NCBI RefSeq assembly: GCF_017571525.1
Contig: NZ_JAGETY010000002.1
Span: 1 to 64,000 of the forward strand
DNA from: Hymenobacter sp. BT559
GTDB lineage: Bacteria > Bacteroidota > Bacteroidia > Cytophagales > Hymenobacteraceae
Reading direction: 5' to 3'
Length of the DNA stretch: 64,000 nucleotides
Below are positions 40,796-49,963 of this stretch, piece by piece. The notes beneath the pieces are model-generated. The model searched no databases. It saw only the letters and a program-made list of their open reading frames with translations, and had not been told where the DNA came from. A program made the translations under genes and the position numbers. Numbering within the stretch: position 1 is the stretch's first letter; each line of letters opens with the position of its first letter.

Positions 40796-43441
40796 CTACT
40801 GCACTAGTACCACGCGGCGGGTGCGGGCGGGGCCACCCCCACTGGTGGGGGTAGCGCGCAGCAGGTACACACCCGGCAGCAGACCAGCGGTGCTGAATAG
40901 ATTGAGGGCACCATAGTCCAAATCCGTACGCACGTGCCGACCTAGCGCGTCATAGAGGTCTAGTTGCAGCGGAGTATTCGGCTCACCCGCCACTTGCAAA
41001 TCTTGTCCGATTACCACGGGTATCGGGAATACCAGCAGCTCGCCCCGGTGCACAAGCTGGATATCTACTGTATCGCTGCTGAAGCTGCGGCCGGCCGCAT
41101 CCTGCCCGAGCAGGCGGTAGCGGTTAAGCCCCACGGTGGCTGTGGCGTCGGTGAACAGGGTAGTGGGCCGGGTTACGGGGTTGAGTGCCTGAATAGTTTG
41201 GAAGCCGCCGGGCCCCAGCCGTTGCAGCTGCACGGCCTGCAAATGGTAGAGCGTACCCAGCGACAGCACCAGCTGCGCGGTGTCGGCAATGGGAAAGCGG
41301 GGCAAAAAAGACCGGATGTAGCAGCGTACGCCCGCTTCGGCCAGATTGATAGTAGCGCCGCGCTCGGCCAGCTTGCCACCCAGCACGGGGGCTACGGCAA
41401 AGTAGGGGCCGGCATTCTGGGCCGGCGTGAGCTGCAGCAGCGTATCGGCCACCAGCTTGAAGGGCTCGGGCGCCGTGGGCCCGAGCCGGTACACCTGGTA
41501 GTGGGTGGCACCCGGCGTGGCCGGCCAGGAAAGCAGGATTTCGTCGGCGCATACGTAGCCGACGTGCACCGGCAGCGGCCGGGCCAGCGCAAACGTATCC
41601 GACACATAGCTCTGACTGCCAATGACGCACCGCACCTGGGCTAGCGTAGTCGTATCGGGCGCAGCCCACGCATACGTTCGCTGCGTGGGGTCAATAGTGG
41701 GGGCAACGGGGCGCCAGGCCGCGCGGCCTACCGGGCGGTATTCGAGCCGGGCCGCCGTGGCTGGGCCGGCGTAGTTCCAGCGAAGTAGCGTGGTTTGGGC
41801 AGGCCGCACGTTGCGGATGGCACTCGGCACCAGCCACTCAAAGCCGGGCGCTACCACCTCATAAGCCAGGCTAAACGCCTGCGGGCCGCTGGGCACCGCG
41901 TAGCCACGCACCCGCAGCTGATAGGTGCCCGCTGCAGGCAGACTGATAGTCACCTGCTCCACATTATTGAGGTGGTCGGCCCGGCGGCGAGCGGGCAGGG
42001 CCAGCGAATCCAGGCTTGGGTAGGCACTGAGTACCCAAGGCAACCAGCGGCCAGCCCCACCAGGCCCGAGTACGTCGAGGTCAAGGTCGTTGACGAGGGC
42101 TAGCGGGGCGTTGGCGGCAGCTTCGGGGTCGGTCCAGGTGAGAGTGATTTTCAGCTGCTGCGTACCGGCTGGCACCATCAGCGGAAACAGCTGCTCTTGG
42201 CCTTGCGCCACCGAGCCGGCCTGGTAGCGCTTTTCGAGCACCGTGCGCACGGCGCCCAAGGCATCGAGCTGGCCAAAGCCAGCCACAAAATCGACTTCGG
42301 GCCGCCCCACATCGCGGGCGCTGTTGATGAGCGCCGCCTTCACCAGCGCGGCGGGCGGCAGCACGCCCGTTTGGTCGCGGTAGGCCTGCTGCACCAGCAG
42401 CGCCGCGCCCGAGCCCAGTGCCGAAGCATCGGACGAGCCAGCGTCGCCGTAGGCCACCAGCTCGGGCTTCACACGGCCATCGTAGGCCGGCCCGCGCGAG
42501 CTCAGCGGCGCCACTTGCCCTAGCGCATCGGTAGCGCCCACGGCCACCGAGTTTTTCGACATCTTGAACTGGCCGGTGAGGTTAGCCACATTAGTCAGGC
42601 CCTTGTAAGAGCCATCGGGGCTAGTGAGATTGCCCGAGTTGCCGCTCGAAAACACGTGGAGCAGCGTGGGCAGCTGCCGCGTTTGCTGGTCGTAGCCCAA
42701 AGCTTCGAGGCCATAATAATTTTCGACACCCGTACCATACGAATGGTTTTGCACACTCACCCCTAGCCGGATGAGGTCGGCATTAGCATCAGGCAGCAGG
42801 TTGGCATAGGAGGAAGACGCAATGCCGGCCTGCCGGGCAGCACCCTCGCCGGCGGGCCCCGAGTTGCCGCCGCCCGCAATGAGCGTGGCCATGATGCTGG
42901 CGTGGGCCGACTCGATAACCGTGCTGGCCGGCGTATTCAGCAGCCGCCCCCGAAAGTCGAGGTCAGTGGGGTCAATTGGGTTTTCCTTGATGCTCACCAC
43001 CAGCCCCTGCCCGGTGAGCGTGGAATAGCGGCGCTGCACGGCCCGGATACTATTTACCGTGAGGTCAGCACTGTTGAGCAGGCGCTCGTCGTGGGCAGGG
43101 CGGCTAGAAACATCCACAAACTCAACCAGCGGCGAGGCAGTTAGGGCTACTAGTTGTGCTGCCGTGGCTTGGCTGACGGTCAATACGTTATTGGCAATGG
43201 GGGCAGCTCCTATTTTCAGAGTGGGTAGCGCCTGGCTAGCCCACTGGCGAAAGGCCACCGCGTCGCGCACCCGCACGCGCACGGTTTGGCTAGCGGTGGG
43301 GCGGCGGGCAGCCTGGGCCACGCCGGGCGCCAGCTTGCTGCTGGCTGCCACCTGCGCTTGCAGCGGAAGGGCTAGCAACCCCAGGCCAGCCAGCAGGCCT
43401 AGCGTCTTAGTAGTCAGCAAATCAGGATAATTTTTCCGCAT
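40796..43441 (-). CDS. S8 subtilisin-family protein with T9SS sorting domain
   Basis: An 881-residue exported protein. Signal peptide to about residue 30 (L-P-L-Q-A-Q), a prodomain-like segment, then an S8 fold with His in H-A-S-I-M-A-T-L-I-A-G-G-G, Asn region S-S-G-N-S-G-N and Ser in L-G-S-G-A-A-L-L-V. The usual Asp motif (D-T-G) is replaced by V-S-I-K-E-N-P-I-D-P-T-D, so the triad looks changed. A jelly-roll-like region follows, then beta domains and a C-terminal type A sorting domain (F-P-I-P-V ... G-V-Y-L-L-R). It should leave the cell through the type IX system. ATG at 43441 is preferred over a GTG at 43453. Confidence 0.88.
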   Translation of the reverse strand: MRKNYPDLLTTKTLGLLAGLGLLALPLQAQVAASSKLAPGVAQAARRPTASQTVRVRVRDAVAFRQWASQALPTLKIGAAPIANNVLTVSQATAAQLVALTASPLVEFVDVSSRPAHDERLLNSADLTVNSIRAVQRRYSTLTGQGLVVSIKENPIDPTDLDFRGRLLNTPASTVIESAHASIMATLIAGGGNSGPAGEGAARQAGIASSSYANLLPDANADLIRLGVSVQNHSYGTGVENYYGLEALGYDQQTRQLPTLLHVFSSGNSGNLTSPDGSYKGLTNVANLTGQFKMSKNSVAVGATDALGQVAPLSSRGPAYDGRVKPELVAYGDAGSSDASALGSGAALLVQQAYRDQTGVLPPAALVKAALINSARDVGRPEVDFVAGFGQLDALGAVRTVLEKRYQAGSVAQGQEQLFPLMVPAGTQQLKITLTWTDPEAAANAPLALVNDLDLDVLGPGGAGRWLPWVLSAYPSLDSLALPARRRADHLNNVEQVTISLPAAGTYQLRVRGYAVPSGPQAFSLAYEVVAPGFEWLVPSAIRNVRPAQTTLLRWNYAGPATAARLEYRPVGRAAWRPVAPTIDPTQRTYAWAAPDTTTLAQVRCVIGSQSYVSDTFALARPLPVHVGYVCADEILLSWPATPGATHYQVYRLGPTAPEPFKLVADTLLQLTPAQNAGPYFAVAPVLGGKLAERGATINLAEAGVRCYIRSFLPRFPIADTAQLVLSLGTLYHLQAVQLQRLGPGGFQTIQALNPVTRPTTLFTDATATVGLNRYRLLGQDAAGRSFSSDTVDIQLVHRGELLVFPIPVVIGQDLQVAGEPNTPLQLDLYDALGRHVRTDLDYGALNLFSTAGLLPGVYLLRATPTSGGGPARTRRVVLVQ

Positions 43442-43505
43442 CAACGCACGCACAAATAAAGGAATCTTAACTACTCAAGCATTCAGGCTAACAAGGTACG
43501 CAAGG

Positions 43506-43557
43506 CCCGAAAAAAGCCCGGCCGCCTCTCCCCTGTTCGGGGCGGGCGGCCGGGCCA
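43506..43557 (-). terminator. Terminator of the zinc alcohol dehydrogenase gene
   Basis: GCCCGGCCGCC and GGCGGCCGGGC pair around an inner CCCC/GGGG stem; on the minus strand the hairpin is followed by TTTTTTCGGG. It lies 24 bp past the stop at 43581. Confidence 0.85.
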
Positions 43558-43580
43558 AGCCGGATGCTAGCAAGCCAAGG

Positions 43581-44744
43581 CTATTCGCCGGGCTTGAGCA
43601 CCACTTTCACGCAGTTGTCTTTTTTGTGGCGGAAAATATCGTAGCCGTGGGCGGCCTGGCTCAACGGCAGGCGGTGAGAAATGATATCATCCAGCACCAC
43701 TTCGCCTTTTATAATGTGCTGCAATAGCTTGTCGATATGCTTGTGGGCGGGCGCCTGGCCACCCACTAGCTTAATACCCTTATCGAAAAACTGCCCTACC
43801 GGGAAGTTGTCGTTGGTGGTGGCGTACACCCCTAGCACCGACACCACGCCACCGCGGCGCACGGCACTCATGCAGGCTTCAATAATCTTGGGCGAGCCTT
43901 TTTCGAGGTTGATAACGGCCTTGGCGCGGTCAATGAGGTCGCGGTCGGGCTCGAAGCCTACGCAGTCGACGCACACATCGGCGCCGCGACCCTGGCTCAT
44001 GTCCCGGATTTGCTGCACCACCTGGTCGTGGCTTTCCCACAGGATGGTCTCGCAACGCGTCGTTTCCTTGGCTTTATCGAGGCGATACTGCTGGGTATCA
44101 ACAATCACAACCCTAGCCGCGCCGCGCAGCCAGGCACTTTTGGCAGCCATAATACCGACCGGACCGGAACCGAAAATGGCCACAAACTCGCCACCTTTCA
44201 CCTCGGCCCAGTCAATGCCCGAGTAGCCGGTGGGGAAAATATCAGTCAGGAACAATACCTGTTCATCGGTCAGAAAATCAGGTACTTTGCGCGGACCGAA
44301 ATCGGCGTAGGGCACGCGCACGTACTCGGCCTGCCCGCCATCGTAGCCGCCGTAGAGGTCGGTATAGCCGAAAAGCGCCCCGCCTTTCTGGGTTAGCAGG
44401 CCGCCCTCGGGGCCGTAGTGCTCGGGGTTGGAGTTTTCGCAGTGGCCGGGCAGCGCGTGGTTGCAAAAAAAGCAGTGGCCGCAGGCTATCGGGAAAGGCA
44501 CCACCACGCGGTCGCCGCGCTTGAGGTTGCCCACGCCCTTGCCCACTTCCTCCACAATGCCCATAAACTCGTGGCCGAGCACCATGGGCGTAGTCGGCAG
44601 CGAGCCATTGTAGATGTGCAGGTCAGAGCCGCAAATGGCCGTGCTCGTGACGCGGATAATGGCGTCGCGCGAGTCTTTCAGCGTGGGGTCGTCAACGGTA
44701 TCGACGCTCACATTGCGCGGGCCGTGAAACACTAATGCTTTCAT
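43581..44744 (-). CDS. Zinc-dependent alcohol dehydrogenase, formaldehyde-dehydrogenase-like
   Basis: A 387-residue medium-chain dehydrogenase. The catalytic zinc Cys is in A-I-C-G-S-D-L-H-I-Y (about 38), with G-H-E-F near 59; structural zinc cysteines are C-G-H-C-F-F-C-N-x6-C (about 89-103). The NAD loop is F-G-S-G-P-V-G-I-M-A. The extended segment after the structural zinc (G-G-A-L-F-G-Y-T-D-L-Y-G-G-Y-D-G-G-Q-A-E-Y) is typical of the glutathione-independent formaldehyde dehydrogenase group. The substrate in this organism is unknown. It stands alone with its own terminator. Confidence 0.9.
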   Translation of the reverse strand: MKALVFHGPRNVSVDTVDDPTLKDSRDAIIRVTSTAICGSDLHIYNGSLPTTPMVLGHEFMGIVEEVGKGVGNLKRGDRVVVPFPIACGHCFFCNHALPGHCENSNPEHYGPEGGLLTQKGGALFGYTDLYGGYDGGQAEYVRVPYADFGPRKVPDFLTDEQVLFLTDIFPTGYSGIDWAEVKGGEFVAIFGSGPVGIMAAKSAWLRGAARVVIVDTQQYRLDKAKETTRCETILWESHDQVVQQIRDMSQGRGADVCVDCVGFEPDRDLIDRAKAVINLEKGSPKIIEACMSAVRRGGVVSVLGVYATTNDNFPVGQFFDKGIKLVGGQAPAHKHIDKLLQHIIKGEVVLDDIISHRLPLSQAAHGYDIFRHKKDNCVKVVLKPGE

Positions 44745-44936
44745 GGAAAAGGGAGAAAGAAGTGGGAGAACTTGCCCATCCTAACGGCCGCTAGGGCACG
44801 CGGTTACGTTCAAGCTCATCTTTTCCCTGGCCCTGCAACTAGGTTACACTCGCGTCGTTAGCCGGCGGCCCGGGGCTGATAACCTGCGCCGCTGTGGTCT
44901 GGCATCTCATTCATTCTCAAAGCTTAAACCCCCACG

Positions 44937-45878
44937 CTACAATTGGTAAATACTAATTCCTTTCGTGGTGACGAAATAAGCTAGTTGGTCGCCGAGCAAC
45001 ACCTGGCGCACGGTAGTTGCATCGAGGCCAGCGGGCAGCGGCTGCGAGCGCTCCGTAAAATTATAGAGGTGGAAGAAGTGCAGCTGCCCTCCGCTGAGAT
45101 AAGCCAGCTCATCGCCGTGAAAGGTGATAAAATCGAGCCCAGTAAAAGGTAATTTTTTGCGATAGTTGCCCAGGTTGTCAAATACAAAAATGCCGCTGGT
45201 GTGGTCTACCAAGTACACATTATTCTGGTATTGGCGCAGAAAGCGGAAGTCGGGCCGGCTACGGCCAATGATGAGGTCGAGCGGCGTACTCTGCACCACG
45301 CGCAGGGCCTGGGGGTCAAACTCGCGCAGGGTTAGGGCGCTCTCATCAAGCAGCCACAGCAGGCCGTCGGGGGCTAGTGTGGCCGTGCGCACGGTGCCAT
45401 CGATATAATCGGCCAGCCTTATTTCGCTCAGCGGCGCTAGAAAGCGGTCGAGGAGCAGCACCTGCTGACGGTCGTCGTAAAAAACGAGCAGGCTGTTCTG
45501 GTTCCAGGCCTCTACTACCGCCACGTGGCCGGGCTGGGTGGGCGAGTAGGTATTAAGGGGCTGGCCGTCGCGGGTGAGCTGGCGCAGGTTGTTGTCCTGG
45601 TCGGCGAGGTACAGCGTGCCGCGCCGGTCGAGGGAGGCCGCGCCGGTGGTAAGCAGCGTCAGGGTTTTGAGGAGCGTCCAGCTATTAGGCGTGGGTACTG
45701 CCACATTGGGGCTAGCGGTGGCCTTATTGGCCGACGTAGCCTCTACAGGGGCCACACCGGCCGCCGGTGCCACGGAGGCAGCGCTGGGCACAGTTTGCGC
45801 CAGGGCCACCACCGGCAGCAAGGCCGCCAGCCCCCAGCTAGCCCTCAAACTCGCGTAAAACCAACTCGTTGCCATCAT
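44937..45878 (-). CDS. Exported beta-propeller-like protein
   Basis: A 313-residue protein with a signal peptide (about 1-27), an Ala/Thr/Pro linker and then repeated W/L-D-x-x-G-x-L-Y/W-L-x-D blades (D-R-R-G-T-L-Y-L-A-D-Q-D, D-G-L-L-W-L-L-D), typical of NHL-like or six-bladed propellers. Probably periplasmic or surface; ligand unknown. The start ATG pair (45878/45875) lies inside the end of the LpxH-like gene, a 41-bp overlap, so it is translated from the same mRNA as the two genes upstream. Confidence 0.8.
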   Translation of the reverse strand: MMATSWFYASLRASWGLAALLPVVALAQTVPSAASVAPAAGVAPVEATSANKATASPNVAVPTPNSWTLLKTLTLLTTGAASLDRRGTLYLADQDNNLRQLTRDGQPLNTYSPTQPGHVAVVEAWNQNSLLVFYDDRQQVLLLDRFLAPLSEIRLADYIDGTVRTATLAPDGLLWLLDESALTLREFDPQALRVVQSTPLDLIIGRSRPDFRFLRQYQNNVYLVDHTSGIFVFDNLGNYRKKLPFTGLDFITFHGDELAYLSGGQLHFFHLYNFTERSQPLPAGLDATTVRQVLLGDQLAYFVTTKGISIYQL

Positions 45879-46629
45879 ACACGCCGTAGGAGCAATAATT
45901 GACCCATTCACCCAGGTTGATGTACCGGCTGCCGGGTGCTACGGCTACATCGAGCGGCAGGTGGCGGTGGCCAAATACGTAATAATCGTGGTGCTGGCGC
46001 TTTTCCAGCTCGCGGCAGTACACGAGCAGCCATTCGTCTTCACCGAAGTACGTAGCATCGGCGGCGCCGTTTTGCAGGCGCGAGTGGCGACTCCAGCGGT
46101 TGGCAATGCCGATGCCCAAGTTGGGATGCAGCCGGGCAAAGAGCCACTGCGTGAAACGCGAGCCAAACACCGGCTTCATCAGGCGCTTGTAAGCAAAGTC
46201 GCCGGGCCCTAGCCCATCGCCGTGGCCGATGTGAAACAGCTTGTCGCCCATGCGCTGGCTCACCTGCTCGCGCAGGATGGGAATGCCCATTTCCTGGGTG
46301 AAATAGCCAAACATCCACATGTCGTGGTTGCCGGTGAAGAGCGTAATGGGCAGGCCCGCATCGGTGAGCTCGGCCAGCTTGCCCTGCAAGCGGCTGAACC
46401 CTCGCGGAATAGCATGCTTATACTCAAACCAGAAATCGAATATGTCGCCCAGCAGGTAGATAGCCGCCGCATCCCGGGCCGCCATGTCGAGCCAGCGCAC
46501 AATGCGGCGCTCGCGCTCGCGCGAGGTTGTGGCATCAGGTGCGCCGAGGTGAAAATCGGAGGCGAAGTAGACGCGTTGGCCCGGCGTCAAGGCTAGCGGC
46601 GGCAGCTCGGTCAGGATTTTAGGCGTCAT
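45838..46629 (-). CDS. UDP-2,3-diacylglucosamine diphosphatase-like phosphoesterase (LpxH-like)
   Basis: A 263-residue calcineurin-type metallophosphoesterase. Metal motifs are S-D-F-H-L-G (D-x-H), L-L-G-D-I-F-D-F-W-F-E-Y, G-N-H-D-M-W, H-G-D-G-L-G and F-G-H-R-H. The D-F-W-F-E-Y and N-H-D-x-W pattern matches the LpxH group that cleaves UDP-2,3-diacylglucosamine in lipid A synthesis. It is the middle gene of an overlapping trio: its ATG lies 11 bp inside the LUD gene, and its end overlaps the propeller gene by 41 bp. Confidence 0.9.
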   Translation of the reverse strand: MTPKILTELPPLALTPGQRVYFASDFHLGAPDATTSRERERRIVRWLDMAARDAAAIYLLGDIFDFWFEYKHAIPRGFSRLQGKLAELTDAGLPITLFTGNHDMWMFGYFTQEMGIPILREQVSQRMGDKLFHIGHGDGLGPGDFAYKRLMKPVFGSRFTQWLFARLHPNLGIGIANRWSRHSRLQNGAADATYFGEDEWLLVYCRELEKRQHHDYYVFGHRHLPLDVAVAPGSRYINLGEWVNYCSYGVYDGNELVLREFEG

Positions 46630-47269
46630 CTTCCAGCAGAAATACGCTGAGACGGCGCGGCCCGTGGGCACCCAGCACGAGGGTTTTTTCAATGTCGGCC
46701 GTGCGGCTCGGGCCGGTAGTGAGCGAAAGCATGGACGGCAACCGGTCGCTATAACGCGCCTTCACCTGACGTAGCGCATCGTCAATTTCGGCTACCACCT
46801 GGCTAGGCCGGGCCAGCACGAGGTGCTGGTCGGGGTAAATGCTGAGCCGCCGCCCGCTGGCCGTAGCAGGCGCCACCACGATGCTGCCCGTGCGCGCCAC
46901 CAGTGCCTCACAGCTTGTGAGGCCCACGGCCGCTAGGGCCCGAAAATCAGTCTCGGTGTCCTGAAAGGGTACTTGGGCCGCCGCAAGTTGGGCCTGCATG
47001 GCCGGCTCCCACACGTAAAACTGCTGCCCTGCCGGCAGGCGCTCGGCTAGCCAGGTGCGCAGCTTATCCCCTAGCTGGGACAGGGTTTCGCAGTAAAATA
47101 ACTCGCCTCCGATGCGTTGAAAGTTTTCGGCAAACGTTACGGCCAGGTCGGCAGCGGGCAGCGGTGGGTGCACCGGAGCCACCCAGTCGGGCACGGGTGG
47201 GGCGGGCGCCGGCCCAGCCGCCAGCGCCGTGCGGATGCGGCCAAGCAGTTGTTCGCGGGGAGAAAGCAT
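46619..47269 (-). CDS. LUD-domain protein (LutC/YkgG family)
   Basis: A 216-residue protein with the LUD fold: a helical N-terminus (P-R-E-Q-L-L-G-R-I), the strand-loop G-L-T-S-C-E-A-L-V-A-R-T-G-S-I-V near 135, and the C-terminal G-P-S-R-T-A-D-I-E-K-T-L-V-L-G-A-H-G-P-R. LutC takes part in lactate oxidation in Bacillus, but lone LUD genes downstream of ftsH are common in Bacteroidota and have no known task. First gene of an overlapping operon. The -7 TACCTTTG (47274-47281) lies four bases from the ATG, so the mRNA should be leaderless. Confidence 0.9.
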   Translation of the reverse strand: MLSPREQLLGRIRTALAAGPAPAPPVPDWVAPVHPPLPAADLAVTFAENFQRIGGELFYCETLSQLGDKLRTWLAERLPAGQQFYVWEPAMQAQLAAAQVPFQDTETDFRALAAVGLTSCEALVARTGSIVVAPATASGRRLSIYPDQHLVLARPSQVVAEIDDALRQVKARYSDRLPSMLSLTTGPSRTADIEKTLVLGAHGPRRLSVFLLEDDA

Positions 47270-47273
47270 ATGA

Positions 47274-47281
47274 CAAAGGTA
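47274..47281 (-). promoter_or_regulatory. -7 element of the leaderless LUD operon
   Basis: TACCTTTG on the minus strand with only four bases before the ATG at 47269. Transcription must start at or next to the start codon. Confidence 0.65.
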
Positions 47282-47292
47282 GCGGACATAAA

Positions 47293-47318
47293 AAAGGCCA
47301 GCCTCGCGGCTGGCCTTT
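47293..47318 (-). terminator. Terminator of ftsH
   Basis: AAAGGCCAGCC / GGCTGGCCTTT stem with a 4-nt loop, followed on the minus strand by TTTATGTCC. It is 32 bp beyond the ftsH stop and right before the LUD promoter. Confidence 0.8.
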
Positions 47319-47349
47319 CAAGGTGTCGGCTCGGCGAGCTGGCACTTTA

Positions 47350-49425
47350 TTATACTGCCTCCGGCTCGTTGAGGCCGGGCAGGTGCGGCTCGGGAGTATC
47401 CTGGCCCAGCGGCAGGCCGGGGTGCTCCTGCTTCAGGTCGCTAAGGGTTTCGGAGCGGTCGGTGCCGGCCATGTGCGCCTGGTAGGTAGTTTGCTCGGCG
47501 AAGGGGCGCTTGCCTACGAGGCGCTCCAAGTCGTCTTGCAGCAGTACTTCCTTCTCCAGCAGCTCTTTGGCTACCACTTCCAGCTCGTGGCGGCGCTCCG
47601 TCAACAGCTCTTTAGTACGGATATAAGCCTGGTCGATGATGTGGCGAATTTCTTCGTCCATGAGCTGCGCCGTGGCTTCTGAGTAAGGCTTCGAGAAGCC
47701 ATACTCATTCTGGCCCTTCGAGTCGTAGTATGACACGTTGCCCAGCTTCGCATTCATGCCGTAGATGGCCACCATCGATTGGGCCGTTTTGGTAATGCGC
47801 TCGAGGTCGCTGAGGGCGCCGGTCGAGATTTTACCAAACACAATTTCTTCGGCAGCACGGCCGCCCAGGGTCATGCACATTTCGTCGGTCATCTGCTCCA
47901 CGTTGTAGAGGAACTGCTCGCGGGGCAGGTACTGCGCATAGCCTAGCGCGGCCACGCCGCGGGGCACAATGCTCACCTTCACCAGCGGGTCGGCGTGCTC
48001 CAGGAACCAGCCAGCAATAGCGTGGCCCGCCTCGTGGTAGGCCACAATGCGCTTTTCCTGGGGGCTGATAATCTTGTTCTTTTTCTCCAGGCCACCAATT
48101 ACGCGGTCGATAGCGTCGGTGAAGTCCTGGTTGGTAATGAACTTCTTATCACGACGGGCTGCGATAAGCGCGGCCTCGTTGCAGACGTTCGCAATTTCGG
48201 CACCGGCAAAGCCCGGCGTTTGGGCCGACAGCTTCTTGGCGTCCACATCGGGGCCTAGCGTGAGCGGCTTGAGGTGCACGTTGAAAATCTGCGTGCGACC
48301 GTTGATGTCGGGCTTGTCGATGCTAATCTGACGGTCGAAGCGGCCGGGGCGCAGCAGGGCCGAGTCCAGCGTATCGGGCCGGTTGGTAGCGGCCAAAATG
48401 ATAACGCCAGAGTCGGTGCCGAAGCCGTCCATCTCTACCAGCAGCGAGTTCAGGGTGTTTTCGCGCTCGTCGTTGCCGCCGGGCATCGAGCCCTTGCTGC
48501 GCGAGCGGCCCACGGCGTCAATCTCGTCGATAAAGATGATGCAGGGCGCTTTGGCCTTGGCTTGCTTGAAGAGGTCGCGCACACGGGCTGCTCCCACACC
48601 TACAAACATCTCCACGAAGTCGGAGCCCGAGAGCGAGAAGAATGGCACATCGGCCTCACCAGCTACCGCCTTGGCTAGCAGAGTTTTGCCGGTGCCAGGA
48701 GGGCCTACCAGCAGCGCGCCTTTCGGGATTTTACCACCCAGAATAGTGAACTTGCTCGGGTTCTTCAGGAACTCGACAATCTCCTGCACTTCTTCCTTGG
48801 CTTCTTCTAGGCCAGCCACGTCCTTAAACGTAACTTTCACTTTATCACCACCTTCGAAAAGGGCAGCGCGGCTCTTGCCAATGTTGAAAATCTGGCCACC
48901 GGGGCCGCCCGCGCTGCTCATGCGGCGCATGAGGAACACAAACAGGATGATGCTCAGAATAATAAGCCCGTAGCTGCTGATGATTTCGCCAATACTCACT
49001 CGGTCTACCGGCTCTAGCTGCAAGCGCTGCTCGCGGGGCTTGTCGGTCTGCAGCTTATCGAGCTGCTCCTGAAAGTACTTAGCGTCGAAAATCGGGAAGG
49101 AATACTGCGCGCCGCGGTCAGCAAAGGGGCCGCGGCGGGCCGCCAGCTCCTTGGCATACTCGGGCTTTTGCAAGGCGGCCTGGGTCAGGCCTACTTCCAC
49201 GGTGCGGGTGCTGTTTACCAGCGCCACATCGTGGACATCGCCAGCGGCGAGCATTTGCTCAAACCGCTGCTGATTGATTTTAATAGTAGATGTCTGGCTA
49301 TTAAACCAGAGCATCCCCAAGAATAGCACCAGCAACCCCGCCATCACCCACAGCTGCACACCCGGCCGGGGCGTAGGGTTGGGCAGCGTCGGCTTGCGGC
49401 GTTTGGTGGGCGTCGTATCAGACAT
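47350..49425 (-). CDS. ftsH: ATP-dependent zinc metalloprotease FtsH
   Basis: A 691-residue inner-membrane AAA+ protease that degrades misfolded and regulatory membrane proteins. Two transmembrane helices (about 28-46 and 151-168) flank a periplasmic domain. The AAA module has Walker A G-P-P-G-T-G-K-T, Walker B I-I-F-I-D-E-I-D and the second region of homology R-P-G-R-F-D-R-Q. The zinc site is H-E-A-G-H near residue 460. The C-terminal coiled coil ends in a Pro/Glu-rich tail. The upstream gene on the same strand is rsfS, an arrangement seen in many Bacteroidota. Confidence 0.98.
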   Translation of the reverse strand: MSDTTPTKRRKPTLPNPTPRPGVQLWVMAGLLVLFLGMLWFNSQTSTIKINQQRFEQMLAAGDVHDVALVNSTRTVEVGLTQAALQKPEYAKELAARRGPFADRGAQYSFPIFDAKYFQEQLDKLQTDKPREQRLQLEPVDRVSIGEIISSYGLIILSIILFVFLMRRMSSAGGPGGQIFNIGKSRAALFEGGDKVKVTFKDVAGLEEAKEEVQEIVEFLKNPSKFTILGGKIPKGALLVGPPGTGKTLLAKAVAGEADVPFFSLSGSDFVEMFVGVGAARVRDLFKQAKAKAPCIIFIDEIDAVGRSRSKGSMPGGNDERENTLNSLLVEMDGFGTDSGVIILAATNRPDTLDSALLRPGRFDRQISIDKPDINGRTQIFNVHLKPLTLGPDVDAKKLSAQTPGFAGAEIANVCNEAALIAARRDKKFITNQDFTDAIDRVIGGLEKKNKIISPQEKRIVAYHEAGHAIAGWFLEHADPLVKVSIVPRGVAALGYAQYLPREQFLYNVEQMTDEMCMTLGGRAAEEIVFGKISTGALSDLERITKTAQSMVAIYGMNAKLGNVSYYDSKGQNEYGFSKPYSEATAQLMDEEIRHIIDQAYIRTKELLTERRHELEVVAKELLEKEVLLQDDLERLVGKRPFAEQTTYQAHMAGTDRSETLSDLKQEHPGLPLGQDTPEPHLPGLNEPEAV

Positions 49426-49522
49426 AAAAATTTAACTTAATTGTAATTGACTCTTACGCAACCGCGCCGCTAGGGTGTTGTTGGCGGTGCCCTGTGGAAG
49501 ACGCAGGCGCCGGCCAAATACT

Positions 49523-49915
49523 TTAGTGGCGGGCCACGTCGGCGGTGTCTTCAATATGAGTAATCTCGGCGTCGCCCCACAATTCCTCCAGCGCGTAAAA
49601 CTGCCGGCGGTCGCGCAGGAAAACGTGCACTACCACATCCACGTAATCCAACAATACCCACTCGCGATTGGTGCGGCCTTCGCTCTGCCAAGGCGCCTGG
49701 CCGGTCACTTTTTCTACTTCTTCTTCAACCGAACGAGCTAAGGCATCGAGCTGGGTATCGGACGAGGCCGAGCAGATAATGAAGTAGTCGGCCACTGCGT
49801 TTTTCAATTCCTTCAGGTTCATCACCACAATGTCCTGTCCTTTGCGGTCTTGCAGGCCGCGCACGGCTACGTCTGCCAATGTGTCCGAATCCTGTCGAAC
49901 CAAGGTGCTCTTCAT
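49523..49915 (-). CDS. rsfS: Ribosomal silencing factor RsfS
   Basis: A 130-residue protein that binds L14 on the large ribosomal subunit and blocks subunit joining when nutrients are low. D-Y-F-I-I-C-S-A-S-S-D-T-Q-L-D-A-L-A and W-V-L-L-D-Y-V-D-V-V-V-H-V-F are the family signatures. Length is normal. It is 97 bp upstream of ftsH on the same strand and divergent from birA. Confidence 0.95.
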   Translation of the reverse strand: MKSTLVRQDSDTLADVAVRGLQDRKGQDIVVMNLKELKNAVADYFIICSASSDTQLDALARSVEEEVEKVTGQAPWQSEGRTNREWVLLDYVDVVVHVFLRDRRQFYALEELWGDAEITHIEDTADVARH

Positions 49916-49963
49916 AGAGTAAGTTTACGTTGTTTACTAGCTAATATACGACTGCTAACCTCC

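Noticed and set aside
43581..44744. Link between the formaldehyde-dehydrogenase-like gene and the aldehyde dehydrogenase unit at 55 kb as one pathway
   Set aside because: They are 11 kb apart with different promoters; nothing in the sequence connects their regulation.
49850..49963. N-terminal extension of birA by 38 residues
   Set aside because: It would overlap rsfS on the other strand and adds residues not found in biotin ligases without a DNA-binding domain.
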